Shown here: positions 27,516 to 36,900 of the stretch, in pieces | Layout of the letters: each line of letters begins with the position of its first letter | Position numbering within the stretch: the first letter of the stretch is position 1 | The notes under the pieces: model-generated | Databases searched by the model: none | Told to the model about the DNA's origin: nothing | What the model saw: only the letters and a program-made list of their open reading frames with translations | Made by a program: the position numbers and the translations under genes | Assembly (NCBI RefSeq): GCF_014647475.1 | Contig: NZ_BMPG01000004.1 | Coordinates: 1 to 64,000 of the forward strand | From: Halocalculus aciditolerans | GTDB taxonomy: Archaea; Halobacteriota; Halobacteria; Halobacteriales; Halobacteriaceae | Direction: 5' to 3' | DNA: 64,000 nucleotides

Positions 27516-28721
27516 TTAGTCGGCGACGCGGAAGACGCCGTGAGTGCGGCCGGGGCCGGCGTAGTAGAGTTCGCCGTCGCGGACGGCCGGCGCGGTGGAG
27601 AGCGCGGGGCGGGCGTCGAGGGTGAGCGACCACTGGTCGTCGCCGGTCGCGGCGTCGAACGCGTAGAGCGCGTTCCGGCCGAGAGCGAAGCGGGTGTCCG
27701 CGGCGACGACGGGCGGCCGGGGGCCGAAAGAGGCGTTCACGGACCGCTCCCAGACGCGGTCGCCCGTCTGCGCGTCGAAGGCCGCGAGCGCACCGTCGCT
27801 ACTCTGCGCGTGGAGTCGGCCGTCCGCGAGTGCGAGCCGGGCGCTTCCGTCCTCGGGGAGCGAGAGCGACGCCTGCCACCGTGTCGAGCCGTCGTCGAGG
27901 GCGAGCGCGTACACGTCGCCGCGGTGCGCCGCGTAGTAGAGGTGCGTGTCGCCGACGGCGAGTGGCACGCCGCTCTGCGGGAGCGTGTCGCGCCGCCAGC
28001 GCACGTCCCCCGTCGCGGGGTCGAGCGCCGCGACGCCGGTCTGTTCGCGGTCTTCTCCCGTCGGCGTGTAGACGACGCCGTCACGGGCGGTGAGACCCGG
28101 GTACGTCCCGCCCGCGTCGTACGACCACTGCGTCGCCCCCGTCACGGGGTCGCGGCCGTAGACCGTGCGTCCGCCGACGTCGACGACCGTGTCCGCGGCG
28201 AGCGCGGGCGCGTTCGCCGACGCGCCGTACCCGCCCGCGGTCGTCTTCCAGCAGAGCGCGCCGTCCCGCGCGTCGTACGCCGCGACGTGCTCTGCAGTCG
28301 AGACGAACACCGCGTCCCCGGCGACCGTCGGCGTCGACTTCCCGTGCGGGTAGTCGACCGTCCACGACGCCGCCCCGTCGAGTCCGAAGCCGCGGTAGGA
28401 ACCAGTCTCGCCGTCGCCGTCGCTCCGCCCGACGAAACCCCGGCCGTCGGCGAGTGAAACCCCTGAGGCGACGGCCGACGGCCGCGGCACGACGCCCTCG
28501 ACGGTCGCTCCGTCGGACGGGCCGCTCGCCGCCGTGAAGCCGGTGTTCGCGAAGTCGTATTGGTACGTCGGCCACGCACCGTCGACGGGTCCGACGGGCG
28601 CGTTCCGCTCGTACGTGCGTGAGTCACCGAGACCGACGCCGAGGCAGCCGGAGAGGGTGAGCGCAGCCGTCGAGCCGAGCGCGGCGAGCGCTGACCGCCG
28701 CGTGATGCTGTTGGAGGGCAT
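27516..28721 (-). CDS. PQQ-like beta-propeller lipoprotein
   Basis: The 401-residue Tat-exported lipoprotein has a twin-arginine signal (SNSITRRSALAAL) followed by the lipobox LSGC (cysteine near residue 25). Repeated outer blades of the PQQ-binding-like propeller follow, each with an AxD/GxxxW pattern (YDARDGALCWKTT, LDPATGDVRWRRD, FDAQTGDRVWERS and others). It probably acts as an extracellular sensor or scaffold; cofactor binding is not proven by the sequence. Confidence 0.88.
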   Translation of the reverse strand: MPSNSITRRSALAALGSTAALTLSGCLGVGLGDSRTYERNAPVGPVDGAWPTYQYDFANTGFTAASGPSDGATVEGVVPRPSAVASGVSLADGRGFVGRSDGDGETGSYRGFGLDGAASWTVDYPHGKSTPTVAGDAVFVSTAEHVAAYDARDGALCWKTTAGGYGASANAPALAADTVVDVGGRTVYGRDPVTGATQWSYDAGGTYPGLTARDGVVYTPTGEDREQTGVAALDPATGDVRWRRDTLPQSGVPLAVGDTHLYYAAHRGDVYALALDDGSTRWQASLSLPEDGSARLALADGRLHAQSSDGALAAFDAQTGDRVWERSVNASFGPRPPVVAADTRFALGRNALYAFDAATGDDQWSLTLDARPALSTAPAVRDGELYYAGPGRTHGVFRVAD

Positions 28722-28910
28722 ACGGGTTCGTGTCGTGACAGCGAGGGTAAATAGCTACGGACTGAGCAGGCCGCGGATACGGTGTCAGTAGACAGTCATC
28801 GAGTCCGACTCGCCACGCCCGGACACGGCGACGGCGACCCGGCATGACTCCACGGGAATCCCCCCGAGGGGCGAGCGGGCGGAGCGTGCGACGGCGGCGA
28901 CAGCGGGCGG

Positions 28911-29435
28911 TCAGTCGCGGCGGTAGAAGTCGGATTTCAGCCGCGGGTTGACGTCTTCCGGAAGGGGTTTACGGACGAGCACGACGTTGTACTCTTGCTC
29001 GGTCGAGACGCGCGCGCCGACGCTCATCATCGGGGTGGCGATGCGGCCCGCGTTCTCGCTCCCGACGAAGACGGTGCTCGCGCCGAGCGACCGGGCTTTC
29101 CGTCGGAGTTTCTGCCCGATGGTCCCCGCCGCCGACGTGCCCGTTCGCTCGTAGTCGAACGACGCGTTCGGCGCGATGTCCGTCACCTGCTCGTGCAGGC
29201 GCTCGACGACGACTCGGTGGTCGAACTCCTCGTCCTCACCGATCCACCCCTTCTTCCTCGCGTACGACGCTCGCTCGGGGATGACGCTCACTGCGGTGAC
29301 CTTCGGTGGGTCTTCTCGCTGCGCGAACGTCTGCAGTTCCCGCGGGAGGTTCTCGAATCCGACCTCGTGAATCCGAGCGTTGACGAGCGCCGCCTCCGAG
29401 AGCGGGGACCCGTCGAACGGAACGACGAAAGGCAT
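28911..29435 (-). CDS. Universal stress protein (UspA) family
   Basis: The 174-residue alpha/beta protein begins MPFVVPFDGSPLSEAALVNA, the Usp first strand and ATP-loop region. A nucleotide-binding-like segment near the end includes GASTVFVGSENAGR and YNVVLVRKP. The usual GxxGxxxxxxxxGS(T/S) pattern is weak. It diverges from the zinc-finger gene, with a promoter region of about 200 bases between them. Confidence 0.82.
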   Translation of the reverse strand: MPFVVPFDGSPLSEAALVNARIHEVGFENLPRELQTFAQREDPPKVTAVSVIPERASYARKKGWIGEDEEFDHRVVVERLHEQVTDIAPNASFDYERTGTSAAGTIGQKLRRKARSLGASTVFVGSENAGRIATPMMSVGARVSTEQEYNVVLVRKPLPEDVNPRLKSDFYRRD

Positions 29436-29639
29436 ACCAAAGCGACAGCGTGCAGAAACATAGAGGTTGAGTAAGATAGCAGATACTTCTCGGCCACAAA
29501 TATGCGGACCCCGCGACTGGAACGCCTCTATCCGACGCGACCGACTGCGACGGTATCGAACGCGAACCCCCGAGGATATAGCGTCCTATAGAGAGGTACG
29601 GCGGGAAAGTATTTGTTCACCCGGCGAAAACCCCGAGGT

Positions 29640-29795
29640 ATGAGTTCGACTCACACCTCGACGTCGCTCGTCGGCCGGCTCGACGGCGACGACTGCGCCT
29701 TCTGCGACGACGGCACGCTCGTGCGGGGAACCTACAAGGACAACGACGCCGTCCTCTGCGAAGCGTGCGGCACCCCGACCCTCCAGCGGTTCTGA
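29640..29795 (+). CDS. Small zinc-finger protein (HVO_A0556-like)
   Basis: The 51-residue protein has two CxxC pairs, CAFC at 19-22 and CEAC at 40-43, forming a single zinc ribbon, and a conserved middle GTLVRGTYKDNDAVLC. It resembles the haloarchaeal zinc-finger micro-protein family I know as HVO_A0556 (name from memory). A TATA-like TATTTGTT lies about 28-34 bp before the ATG, so the message is probably leaderless. Confidence 0.85.
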   Translation: MSSTHTSTSLVGRLDGDDCAFCDDGTLVRGTYKDNDAVLCEACGTPTLQRF

Positions 29796-29815
29796 TCCTG
29801 GGCGTTCGCAGACGG

Positions 29816-29845
29816 ACACACCGAGCGTCGTCTGTTCTCGGCGTC
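29816..29845. repeat. Upstream copy of the ACACACC-GTCGTC-GTTCT repeat
   Basis: ACACACCGAGCGTCGTCTGTTCTCGGC at this position is an approximate copy of a motif occurring three more times downstream of the siderophore-binding gene (31197-31390), in the same orientation. Confidence 0.5.
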
Positions 29846-29937
29846 GCCGAGCGGTCGCCGTCCGGGCATCACTAACCGGTTCCGCGGTCCGGTGCTGTCA
29901 GCGTCGCCCGCGGACAGAACCGAAGCGGTTTTCAATA

Positions 29938-29953
29938 TTTAGGCGCGCCTAAA
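29938..29953. promoter_or_regulatory. Palindromic operator over the TATA/start of the siderophore-binding gene
   Basis: TTTAGGCG-CGCCTAAA is a perfect 16-bp palindrome ending 4 bases before the ATG at 29958 and overlapping an ATATTTA TATA element (29934-29940). The TTAGG-CCTAA half-sites resemble DtxR/Idr-type iron-regulator boxes of haloarchaea. Iron repression is inferred from that resemblance and the downstream gene. Confidence 0.7.
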
Positions 29954-29957
29954 GCGC

Positions 29958-31151
29958 ATGGCAGGTGACGCCAACCGAACGGAGCCGACGCGACGGAGCT
30001 ACATCAAGTACGGGAGCGGAGTCGTCGCGAGCGGCCTGCTCGCGGGCTGCTCCGGAAGCGGCGGCGAGCAGCCGACCGAGAAAGAGACGGGAACGGGGAC
30101 GACCACCGGTACGACCGCGGACGCGAGCTACTCGGTGACGATGGAGCCGATGGGGACGGTCACCTTCGACGAGCCGCCCGAGACCTGGCTCTCCTTCCTC
30201 AGCACGTACGGCGACATGGGAATCGCCCTCGGGAAAGCCGACGGACTCCGCGGCCTCTGGGACCCGTCGAACGTCCCCACCGTCTTCTACGATTACCTCC
30301 CGGGCGTCGACGTCTCGCTCGACGACGTCGCGAAAGTCGGCGGCGACGGCGGCCTGGACAAGGAGATTTTCTACAGCCTCGACTGCGACGTGCACGTCGT
30401 CGACCCGAACTGGCTCGGCGTCCTCGACGAGAACTGGACGGCCGACGACACGGCGGAGATCGAACGCGAGGTCGGTCCGTTCATCGGGAACTACATCCGG
30501 CGGCGCGGCGACGAGTGGCACGACTACCGCTACTACTCGCTGTACGAGGCGTTCGAACTCGTCGCCGACGCGTTCGACGAATCCGCGCGGTACGACGCCT
30601 ATCACGCCGCACACGAGGAGATGCAGTCCACGATTCAATCGACGCTCCCGCCGATGAGCGAGCGCCCGACCGTCGGCTTGCTCTCCGTGAACTCCGACTT
30701 CGAAACCGGGTCGTTCTGGGCGTACCCCGTCCAGCCCGGGAACAACCACAAGCAGTACCGCGACCTCGAAATCCGCGGGGCCTTCGACGCGCACATCGAC
30801 GGCAGCTACGCGAACTGGGACTACGAACAACTCCTGGAAGTCGACCCCGACGCCATCGTGTTCCAGTACGGCCTCACCCACGTCTCCACGGAGGAGTTCG
30901 AAGCGAAAGTCGAGCGGATGCGCGACGACCCGGTCGGCAAACAGCTGAGCGCCGTGCAGAACGACCGCCTCTACCGCGGCGGCGGCTCCTACCAGGGCCC
31001 CATCGTCAACCTCTTCCAGACCGAAGCCGCCGCCCGCCAGTTCTACCCGGACGCCTTCGGCGAGTGGAACGGCCTCGAAACGCTCGCGGACGACTCGCTC
31101 ACGCTCTTCGACCGCCAGCGAATCGCCGACATCCTCAACGGCGACATCTAA
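29958..31151 (+). CDS. Iron-siderophore-type ABC transporter binding lipoprotein
   Basis: The 397-residue Tat lipoprotein has a signal with RRSYIKYGSG and lipobox LAGC (cysteine near residue 31), then a Thr/Gly linker. A periplasmic-binding-protein domain of the FepB/BtuF type follows: MGTVTFDEPPETWLS, YGDMGIALGK, and a long helix and C-lobe with VDPDAIVFQYG. It would capture ferric siderophore or a similar chelate outside the cell. No permease or ATPase gene is adjacent, so it must share a transporter encoded elsewhere. Confidence 0.88.
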   Translation: MAGDANRTEPTRRSYIKYGSGVVASGLLAGCSGSGGEQPTEKETGTGTTTGTTADASYSVTMEPMGTVTFDEPPETWLSFLSTYGDMGIALGKADGLRGLWDPSNVPTVFYDYLPGVDVSLDDVAKVGGDGGLDKEIFYSLDCDVHVVDPNWLGVLDENWTADDTAEIEREVGPFIGNYIRRRGDEWHDYRYYSLYEAFELVADAFDESARYDAYHAAHEEMQSTIQSTLPPMSERPTVGLLSVNSDFETGSFWAYPVQPGNNHKQYRDLEIRGAFDAHIDGSYANWDYEQLLEVDPDAIVFQYGLTHVSTEEFEAKVERMRDDPVGKQLSAVQNDRLYRGGGSYQGPIVNLFQTEAAARQFYPDAFGEWNGLETLADDSLTLFDRQRIADILNGDI

Positions 31152-31196
31152 CGACCACGGGGAGGCGTGCGCCGCTTCGACGAGAACGACACCGCC

Positions 31197-31425
31197 CCCA
31201 CACACCTCACGTCGGTTGTTCTTCCGGCGTGCAGTCGCCCCAGTTCGACGAGCGGGTTCGGCTCACGAGCGCGACACCCCCACACCGGACGTCGTCCGTT
31301 CCCACGGCGTCGACGAGACGGTAACCGACCCTCACGAGAGCCACCACCCGCCAACACACACCTCGCGTCGTCTGTTCTTCGGCCTCACGCCCGTCGACGA
31401 CGCCCGGTGTGGGGGTGACGCGCGT
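31197..31425. repeat. Degenerate tandem repeat, 3 units of about 73-83 bp
   Basis: Units begin near 31197, 31278 and 31351 with CCCACACAC-type sequence, then ACGTCG-C-GTTCTTC-GGC. Units 1 and 2 both continue to GACGAG and CTCACGAG before the next unit. An inverted match also occurs: the 22-bp segment at 31275-31296 recurs reversed at 31396-31417 with one mismatch. This fills the 357-base gap after the binding-protein gene; no coding sequence was seen in it. Confidence 0.6.
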
Positions 31426-31508
31426 CGAGAGAGTCGACGAGAATCGGGTGTCCATGTATCTGACCGGTACGTCGATACGGCGAAGTGTCGTTAACGAGGG
31501 TGATTCCG

Positions 31509-31895
31509 ATGAGTCGACCGAGAGCGGGCGAAACTCGGACGTTCGAGCGGACGTTCACCGTCGAGGACGTCCAGCGGTTCGCCGACCTGAGCGGCGACGA
31601 CCAGCCCCGGCACGCCGAGCCGGACGAGGACGAGCGCGTGATGGTACAGGGGTCGTTGACCGCGACGCTCCCGACGAAACCGGTGAGCGATAGCGAAGTG
31701 CTGGCCAGCACGACGGAGTTCGACTTCCACCGGCCCGTCTACACCGGCGAGCGAATCGCCTGCCGCTCGACCGGCGAGTCCGTCGCGGAGCGCGACGACC
31801 GCTACGAGTTCACGACCGACGTCGTCTGCGAGAACGACGACGGCGAAACCGTGTTGACCTCGACGACGGACGGCATCATCTGGAAGGAGGGGTGA
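31509..31895 (+). CDS. MaoC-like hot-dog dehydratase-family protein
   Basis: The 128-residue protein matches the (R)-specific enoyl-CoA hydratase/MaoC hot-dog fold: the start TRTFERTFTVEDVQRFADLSGDDQP, then a central helix region and FDFHRPVYTGERIACRS. The usual hydratase D-x5-H signature is only partly present (DLSGDDQPRH), so catalysis is uncertain. The ATG at 31509 is chosen by family match. Confidence 0.8.
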   Translation: MSRPRAGETRTFERTFTVEDVQRFADLSGDDQPRHAEPDEDERVMVQGSLTATLPTKPVSDSEVLASTTEFDFHRPVYTGERIACRSTGESVAERDDRYEFTTDVVCENDDGETVLTSTTDGIIWKEG

Positions 31896-31943
31896 GGTGG
31901 GACGCGAGTGGGTTTTTTCGCCGTGGAACGCGAAGGCGAGAGT

Positions 31944-32330
31944 ATGGCGTCCAGTGATTCCGGTTCGCGTCCGTCTCGACTCGGCCGCATCGCGCTCGGG
32001 CTCGGGCTCGCGCTCCAGGCGAGCGAGGATTTCCGCGACCTCGACGACCACGTGGAGTACGCGAAGTCGGGCGGCGTCCCGGTGCCCGAGATTCTCGCGC
32101 CGCTCGGGTCGGCGACGATGATCGCCGCGGGACTCGGCATCGCGCTCTGGCGACTCCCCCGTCTCTCGACGGCCGCCGCCGCCGGCGCGCTCTCCGCCAT
32201 CACCCTCACCATGCACGACTTCTGGACGAAAGACCCCGACGACCGGAGCGGCGACCGCCTCGCCTTCTTCGGGAACCTCACCATGTTCGGCGGCGTCCTC
32301 GTCTTCCTCCGCGAGGCCTACCGCGAGTAG
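31944..32330 (+). CDS. DoxX-family membrane protein
   Basis: The 128-residue protein has about four membrane helices and the DoxX pattern EDFRDLDDHVEYAKSGGVPVPEI, GSATMIAAGLGIALW and ITLTMHDFWTK. A T-rich element 27-33 bases upstream may be its TATA box. No partner gene identifies its role. Confidence 0.82.
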   Translation: MASSDSGSRPSRLGRIALGLGLALQASEDFRDLDDHVEYAKSGGVPVPEILAPLGSATMIAAGLGIALWRLPRLSTAAAAGALSAITLTMHDFWTKDPDDRSGDRLAFFGNLTMFGGVLVFLREAYRE

Positions 32331-32378
32331 TCATATTTTGGGATAAGTTCTTTGTTTCTCCCAACTATACGCTATTCT

Positions 32379-32654
32379 ATGGCAGTGGAAACGGATTCGC
32401 ACGGGAGACTCTATCTCTCAGCAGACCTGAGGAAGAAGTACGGCGAGAAATTCCACGTCGTCGAGTATGCAGACCGGATAGAACTCATACCCATCGACGA
32501 CGACCCCCTCCAAGCGGTCCGCGAAGCCACCGGTGGGGCATTCAAAGACAAATCTATCGAGGAACTTCGAGATGAAACCCGAGAGCAGGCTAAAAGCGAC
32601 GCTGAAGCCGGATTCGAGCGAGGGCGACAGTCCTCAAAGAGTAGCGATAGATGA
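32379..32654 (+). CDS. vapB: AbrB/VapB-family antitoxin
   Basis: The 91-residue protein has an N-terminal swapped-hairpin AbrB domain (ETDSHGRLYLSADLRKKYG, VVEYADRIELIPI) and a charged C-terminal tail that would wrap the toxin. Its stop overlaps the PIN gene start by 4 bases (ATGA). Confidence 0.88.
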   Translation: MAVETDSHGRLYLSADLRKKYGEKFHVVEYADRIELIPIDDDPLQAVREATGGAFKDKSIEELRDETREQAKSDAEAGFERGRQSSKSSDR

Positions 32655-33034
32655 CCGTGTACGTCGAGACAGACTTCCTTCTGGCGCTCGCTAAGGATTC
32701 TGATTGGCTCAAAAAACAGGCCGAGGAGGCCTTAGAAGAATATGACGTCGTCACGTCGACGTACGCCTATCTGGAACTCCTCCTCATTCGTGAGCGGTAC
32801 GAGTTCGATTCCGTCAAGCTGTTTTCGAATATGCTCGAGCTCGTTCCCGTCGAAACCGAGGAAGAACACCAGATTGTCCTCAAAGCGGTGAACTACTTTG
32901 ACGATGGAATGTCGGCGTTCGACGCTTTCCACGCAGCAACCGCCGAAACGCGTGACCATCAAATTCTCGGCTCAGACAGCGCATACGATGCCGTCGACGT
33001 GGATCGAATTCGGTTAGAGCCCGACGACGAATGA
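32651..33034 (+). CDS. vapC: VapC toxin, PIN-domain ribonuclease
   Basis: The 127-residue PIN protein has acidic residues at family positions: the N-terminal Asp in VYVETDFLLAL (Asp8), the Glu in TYAYLELLLI near residue 40, and the C-terminal cluster FDDGMSAFDAFHAATAE and ILGSDSAYDAV. It would cleave RNA (often tRNA or rRNA) with magnesium. It completes an intact vapBC module. Confidence 0.9.
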   Translation: MTVYVETDFLLALAKDSDWLKKQAEEALEEYDVVTSTYAYLELLLIRERYEFDSVKLFSNMLELVPVETEEEHQIVLKAVNYFDDGMSAFDAFHAATAETRDHQILGSDSAYDAVDVDRIRLEPDDE

Positions 33035-33073
33035 CCGAAAACCGCTTTAGGCGACGTCGGAGATGAACGAGTG

Positions 33074-33886
33074 ATGGAACTCTCGGTCGTCGTCGCGTTC
33101 GTTCTCGGGGTCTTGCAGGGCGTGTTGGAGTGGCTGCCGGTGTCGAGCGAGGGGAACGTTTCCCTAGTTCTCACGCTCCTCGGCGAGGACCCGGTGGTGG
33201 CGACGAAACTCGCGCTCTTCCTCCACCTGGGTACAGGAATCGCGGCGCTCGCGTACTACCGCGACGACGTCCGCGACCTCCTGTACGATGTCCCCGAGTG
33301 GCGGCCGTCGACGTGGTTCGACGCGGAGAGCGCCGACCTCTCCTTCATCGTGCTCGCCACGCTCGCCTCGGGAATCGTCGGCGTCGTCGTCTACGGCGCG
33401 CTCGAAGCCGTCGTCACCGGCACGACGACGAACGGCTTCGTCGTCATCGTCGCCGTCCTCCTCCTCCTCACCGGCCTCCTCCAGAAGTTCGCCGCCGGCT
33501 TCATGGCCGAACGCGAAACCCCCACCGCCCTCGACGCCGTCCTCGTCGGCGCTGGCCAAGGCCTCGCCCTCCTCCCGGGCGTGTCTCGCTCCGGCACCAC
33601 CGTCAGCATCCTCCTCCTCCGGGGCTACGACGAGAACGCCGCCCTCCGCCTCTCCTTCGTCCTCGCCATCCCCGCCTCCGTCGCCGCCGCCGGCCTCACC
33701 CTCGTCACCGACGGCCTCATCGTCGCCGGCGTCCTCCCCACGCTCGTCATGGTCGCCGCCGCCGCCACCGTCGGCTACCTCACTATCGACGCCCTCACCC
33801 GCCTCGTCGACCGCGTCGCCTTCTGGCTCGTCTGCGTCGCCTTCGCCCTCCTCATGCTCGCCGGCGTCTTCTTCCTCTCCGGGTAG
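33074..33886 (+). CDS. uppP: Undecaprenyl-diphosphatase-type phosphatase (UppP/BacA)
   Basis: The 270-residue polytopic membrane enzyme has both family motifs: GVLQGVLEWLPVSSEGN near the N-terminus and PGVSRSGTT near residue 170. In haloarchaea the substrate would be a dolichyl/polyprenyl diphosphate released during glycan transfer, connecting it to the glycosylation locus at 45-62 kb. A GTG one codon upstream is an alternative start. Confidence 0.92.
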   Translation: MELSVVVAFVLGVLQGVLEWLPVSSEGNVSLVLTLLGEDPVVATKLALFLHLGTGIAALAYYRDDVRDLLYDVPEWRPSTWFDAESADLSFIVLATLASGIVGVVVYGALEAVVTGTTTNGFVVIVAVLLLLTGLLQKFAAGFMAERETPTALDAVLVGAGQGLALLPGVSRSGTTVSILLLRGYDENAALRLSFVLAIPASVAAAGLTLVTDGLIVAGVLPTLVMVAAAATVGYLTIDALTRLVDRVAFWLVCVAFALLMLAGVFFLSG

Positions 33887-33986
33887 GACCAGCATCGAAG
33901 CTGTCTGATCGCGTGTCGAGTATTGCTGGACGACATGTTGCAGGCACGCAATCTTTAATTATCAGGATGATTGTCTGTAGCACAGA

Positions 33987-36900
33987 ATGGAACGTGGGAG
34001 CGTCGCGGGCATATTCGTCGTCAGCATCCTTGTCTTGAGTGCGGTTGCAGGGGTCGGACTCTCGGCGGGGTTCGCGAGCGATGGCGATCCGCCGACGGCA
34101 ATGAATGCTCGTAGCGACGGGGCAGGGGAGTCAGTCAGAGAGGGAGTCGAGTACGCGAGACCGGCAGAGCGTCCGGCACTGGGTCGTACGGGGGGAACAC
34201 GACCGGCTACAGACCCAGAAGACCCGGACCCCTCTATCGTAACTGTCCAAGCACCAGACGAGATCTCGGTCGGGGACTCCGCGATCATCGACGTCTATGT
34301 CGACAACGAGGGCGGAACCGCGGGGTCTTCGTCAACGATTTCGATGAGTTTCCCGGCGTTCGACAGCAGTCGCGACACCGACCGGTTACAGGTTCGCCGG
34401 AACGAACTCACGTCGCGGAATATCGTCGGTGCGGGTGAGACGATTCACACGAGGAGCGGAGACTCGGCGTCCGCGGACTACGCATTGGTTGAAGGATCAA
34501 CGGAGAGCAACGAATGGGGCAGCGGAGCGCAGAAACGACTCTCGGTGAGTGTCACACCGGAGACAGCGGGAACGTTCACCGTATACGTTCGAGCGACGCT
34601 TACCGACGACGGCGACTGGAAGACGAAGTTCAGTGCGCCTGATGCAGGAGCTGTCGATCAACAGGGATACGTTGTTCGTGAGATTACAATTGACGTCGTC
34701 GAGCCGAAAGAGAGTATATCTATCTTCCCGGAAGATGAGAACGGAGAAGTTCCAAACGACCCCGATATCCTCCTAAGACGCGCTTCCGATGGAGAGACAA
34801 AGAGTCTCGAGTTAAACGCACGCGGAAAATGCACGAACTGCGCGTGGTTCAAAGATTCGTTCGTCGACCCGGGATCGTATCGAGCGTATGTCAAAGTCGA
34901 TTCAAACTACTGGGGGTGGCGGGACGTTACCGTCTCCGAGGGTGAAGGCGAGTACATCACCTTCGATCGTGGAGGAACGTGGATTCGAGACATCGAACTC
35001 GACACCGACGAGTCTGGTGGAAACCCCAGAGTCGCACCGGGGAGTGAGATTCCAGTGACGATCGACACGTACAAGCAGAACCACGGCTCGGACGTGAGAG
35101 TGAAATTATACGCCCACGAGGAAGGCACGAGCCGGCCGGAGACGCCGACCAAAACCATCTCTCGCGGCGTCAGCAATGGTGCGAACACGTATCAGGCGGA
35201 GTTGTCAGCACCATACGACGAGGGAACGTACGAAATTGATTACGTCGTCGAGACGTACTTCTCCGAGTTCGGCGGGTATCGAGTTACCGATGTCGTCGAC
35301 GGGCAGACGGTTCGCGTGGAGGCGTACGAGCCACCGCAGATCGATGGCTCATCTCCGGGGACACGCGAACTCACCGTGAAGCCGGGGGAGACGTCGACGT
35401 TCTCAGTGTCAGCGTCCGACCCCGATACGGCGAGTTCGCGCCTCGACGTGCAGTGGTTCGTCGACGGGACACAGACGGTCTCGGGCTCCAAGTTCCAGTT
35501 GAACCCCGAGAAGTACAGCGCTGGGGAGCACGACGTGTCGGTCGTCGTCGGGGACGGCTCGGCGCGAACGGAGGATGCGCGGGCATCGTGGACGGTCTCG
35601 GTCGTGAAGCCGCCGCACGTGACATCAGTGACGCCGACAGACGGGACGGTCGCTCCAGGGGAACCCATCGAATTCTCGGTCCGCGCGGACGACCCGAACG
35701 GATACGCGATTACGGACTACTCTTGGAGCATCGGCGGGAAACACCTCGTCGGAGAACGAGTGAGCTACACTTTCGGGAAAACCGGAACGGTCACTGCGGA
35801 GGTGACCGCGACGAACAGCAAGGGCGTGTCGACGACGAAAACGTTCGAAGTGACGGTCTCGGGGACGAGCCCGGATATCACCGAAGTCGGCCCCGAGAAC
35901 AGGACCGTTCGAATCGGTGAATCGGTGTCGTTCGCCGCCAAAGCGGTCGATCCCGCAGGGCGAGACGTGTCTATGTCGTACCAGTGGCGTATCGATGGTG
36001 AAGACGCGTTCACGACTCGAACGGGGTCGCGGTCGTTCACAGAAGCGGGAACGCACCGGGTCACGGTCGTCGCGACGAACGAGTTCGGGATGAAGTCGAC
36101 CGAATCATTCGACGTCAAGGTGTTGAACGACCAGCCCGAACTGTCCGTCATGTCGCCATCGGGCGGTGCAGCGACAGTACAGTCGAAGAAGACCGTGCAG
36201 TTCGTTGGTCGAGTCGTGAACGAGGACGCGTCGAACGTTCGGGTAAATCTACGAGTCGACGGAGAGGTCATCGACCGGAAGGACGTCAGCGATTCGCCCG
36301 GACAAGTGACGTTTCGGACGAAGTTCGAGAACCCGGGTTCGCATTCGGTCGAACTCGTGGGGAGGGACGGTCACGGAGCGTCATCGTCGGTGTCGTGGGA
36401 CGTCAAGGTCACAAGCCGGAAGCCCGTGTTCGAATCGTGGAGTCCAGAGGTGGGAAGGATGACTGCACTGACGCCGTCGACGTGGAACTTCTCAGCGGAG
36501 GCGCGAGACCCAGAGGGACAGAGTGTCACGTACGAGTGGTCGGTCGACGGGAGTTACGTCTCGGACGGAACGGAACTCCGGAAGCAGTTCACGACACACG
36601 GTGAACACACCGTCTCGGTGACGGCAATAGACCCGCAGGGAGTGAATCGGACGCATGAGTGGGCGGTCGTGACGAAGAGTTTCACCGTCGAGCCGAACGT
36701 CCGGAATCACGCGACAGAACAAGAGGTGAACGTGGATAACGGGACGACGACGTTCCTCTCGGTGTCGATGCAGAACCCGCAGGTGAACAATCGGAGCGCG
36801 GAGGTCGAGTTCGTGATCGACCTCCCGAGCGGCGTGGCGATCAAGCGGATGGCGAACGTGCACGCGTCCTCAACCGGGGACGCGGTCGGCTCGGCAACGT

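Noticed and set aside
24894-28457. 1187-codon plus-strand open frame
   Set aside because: It spans three opposite-strand genes with clear domains and signal peptides and has shadow composition.
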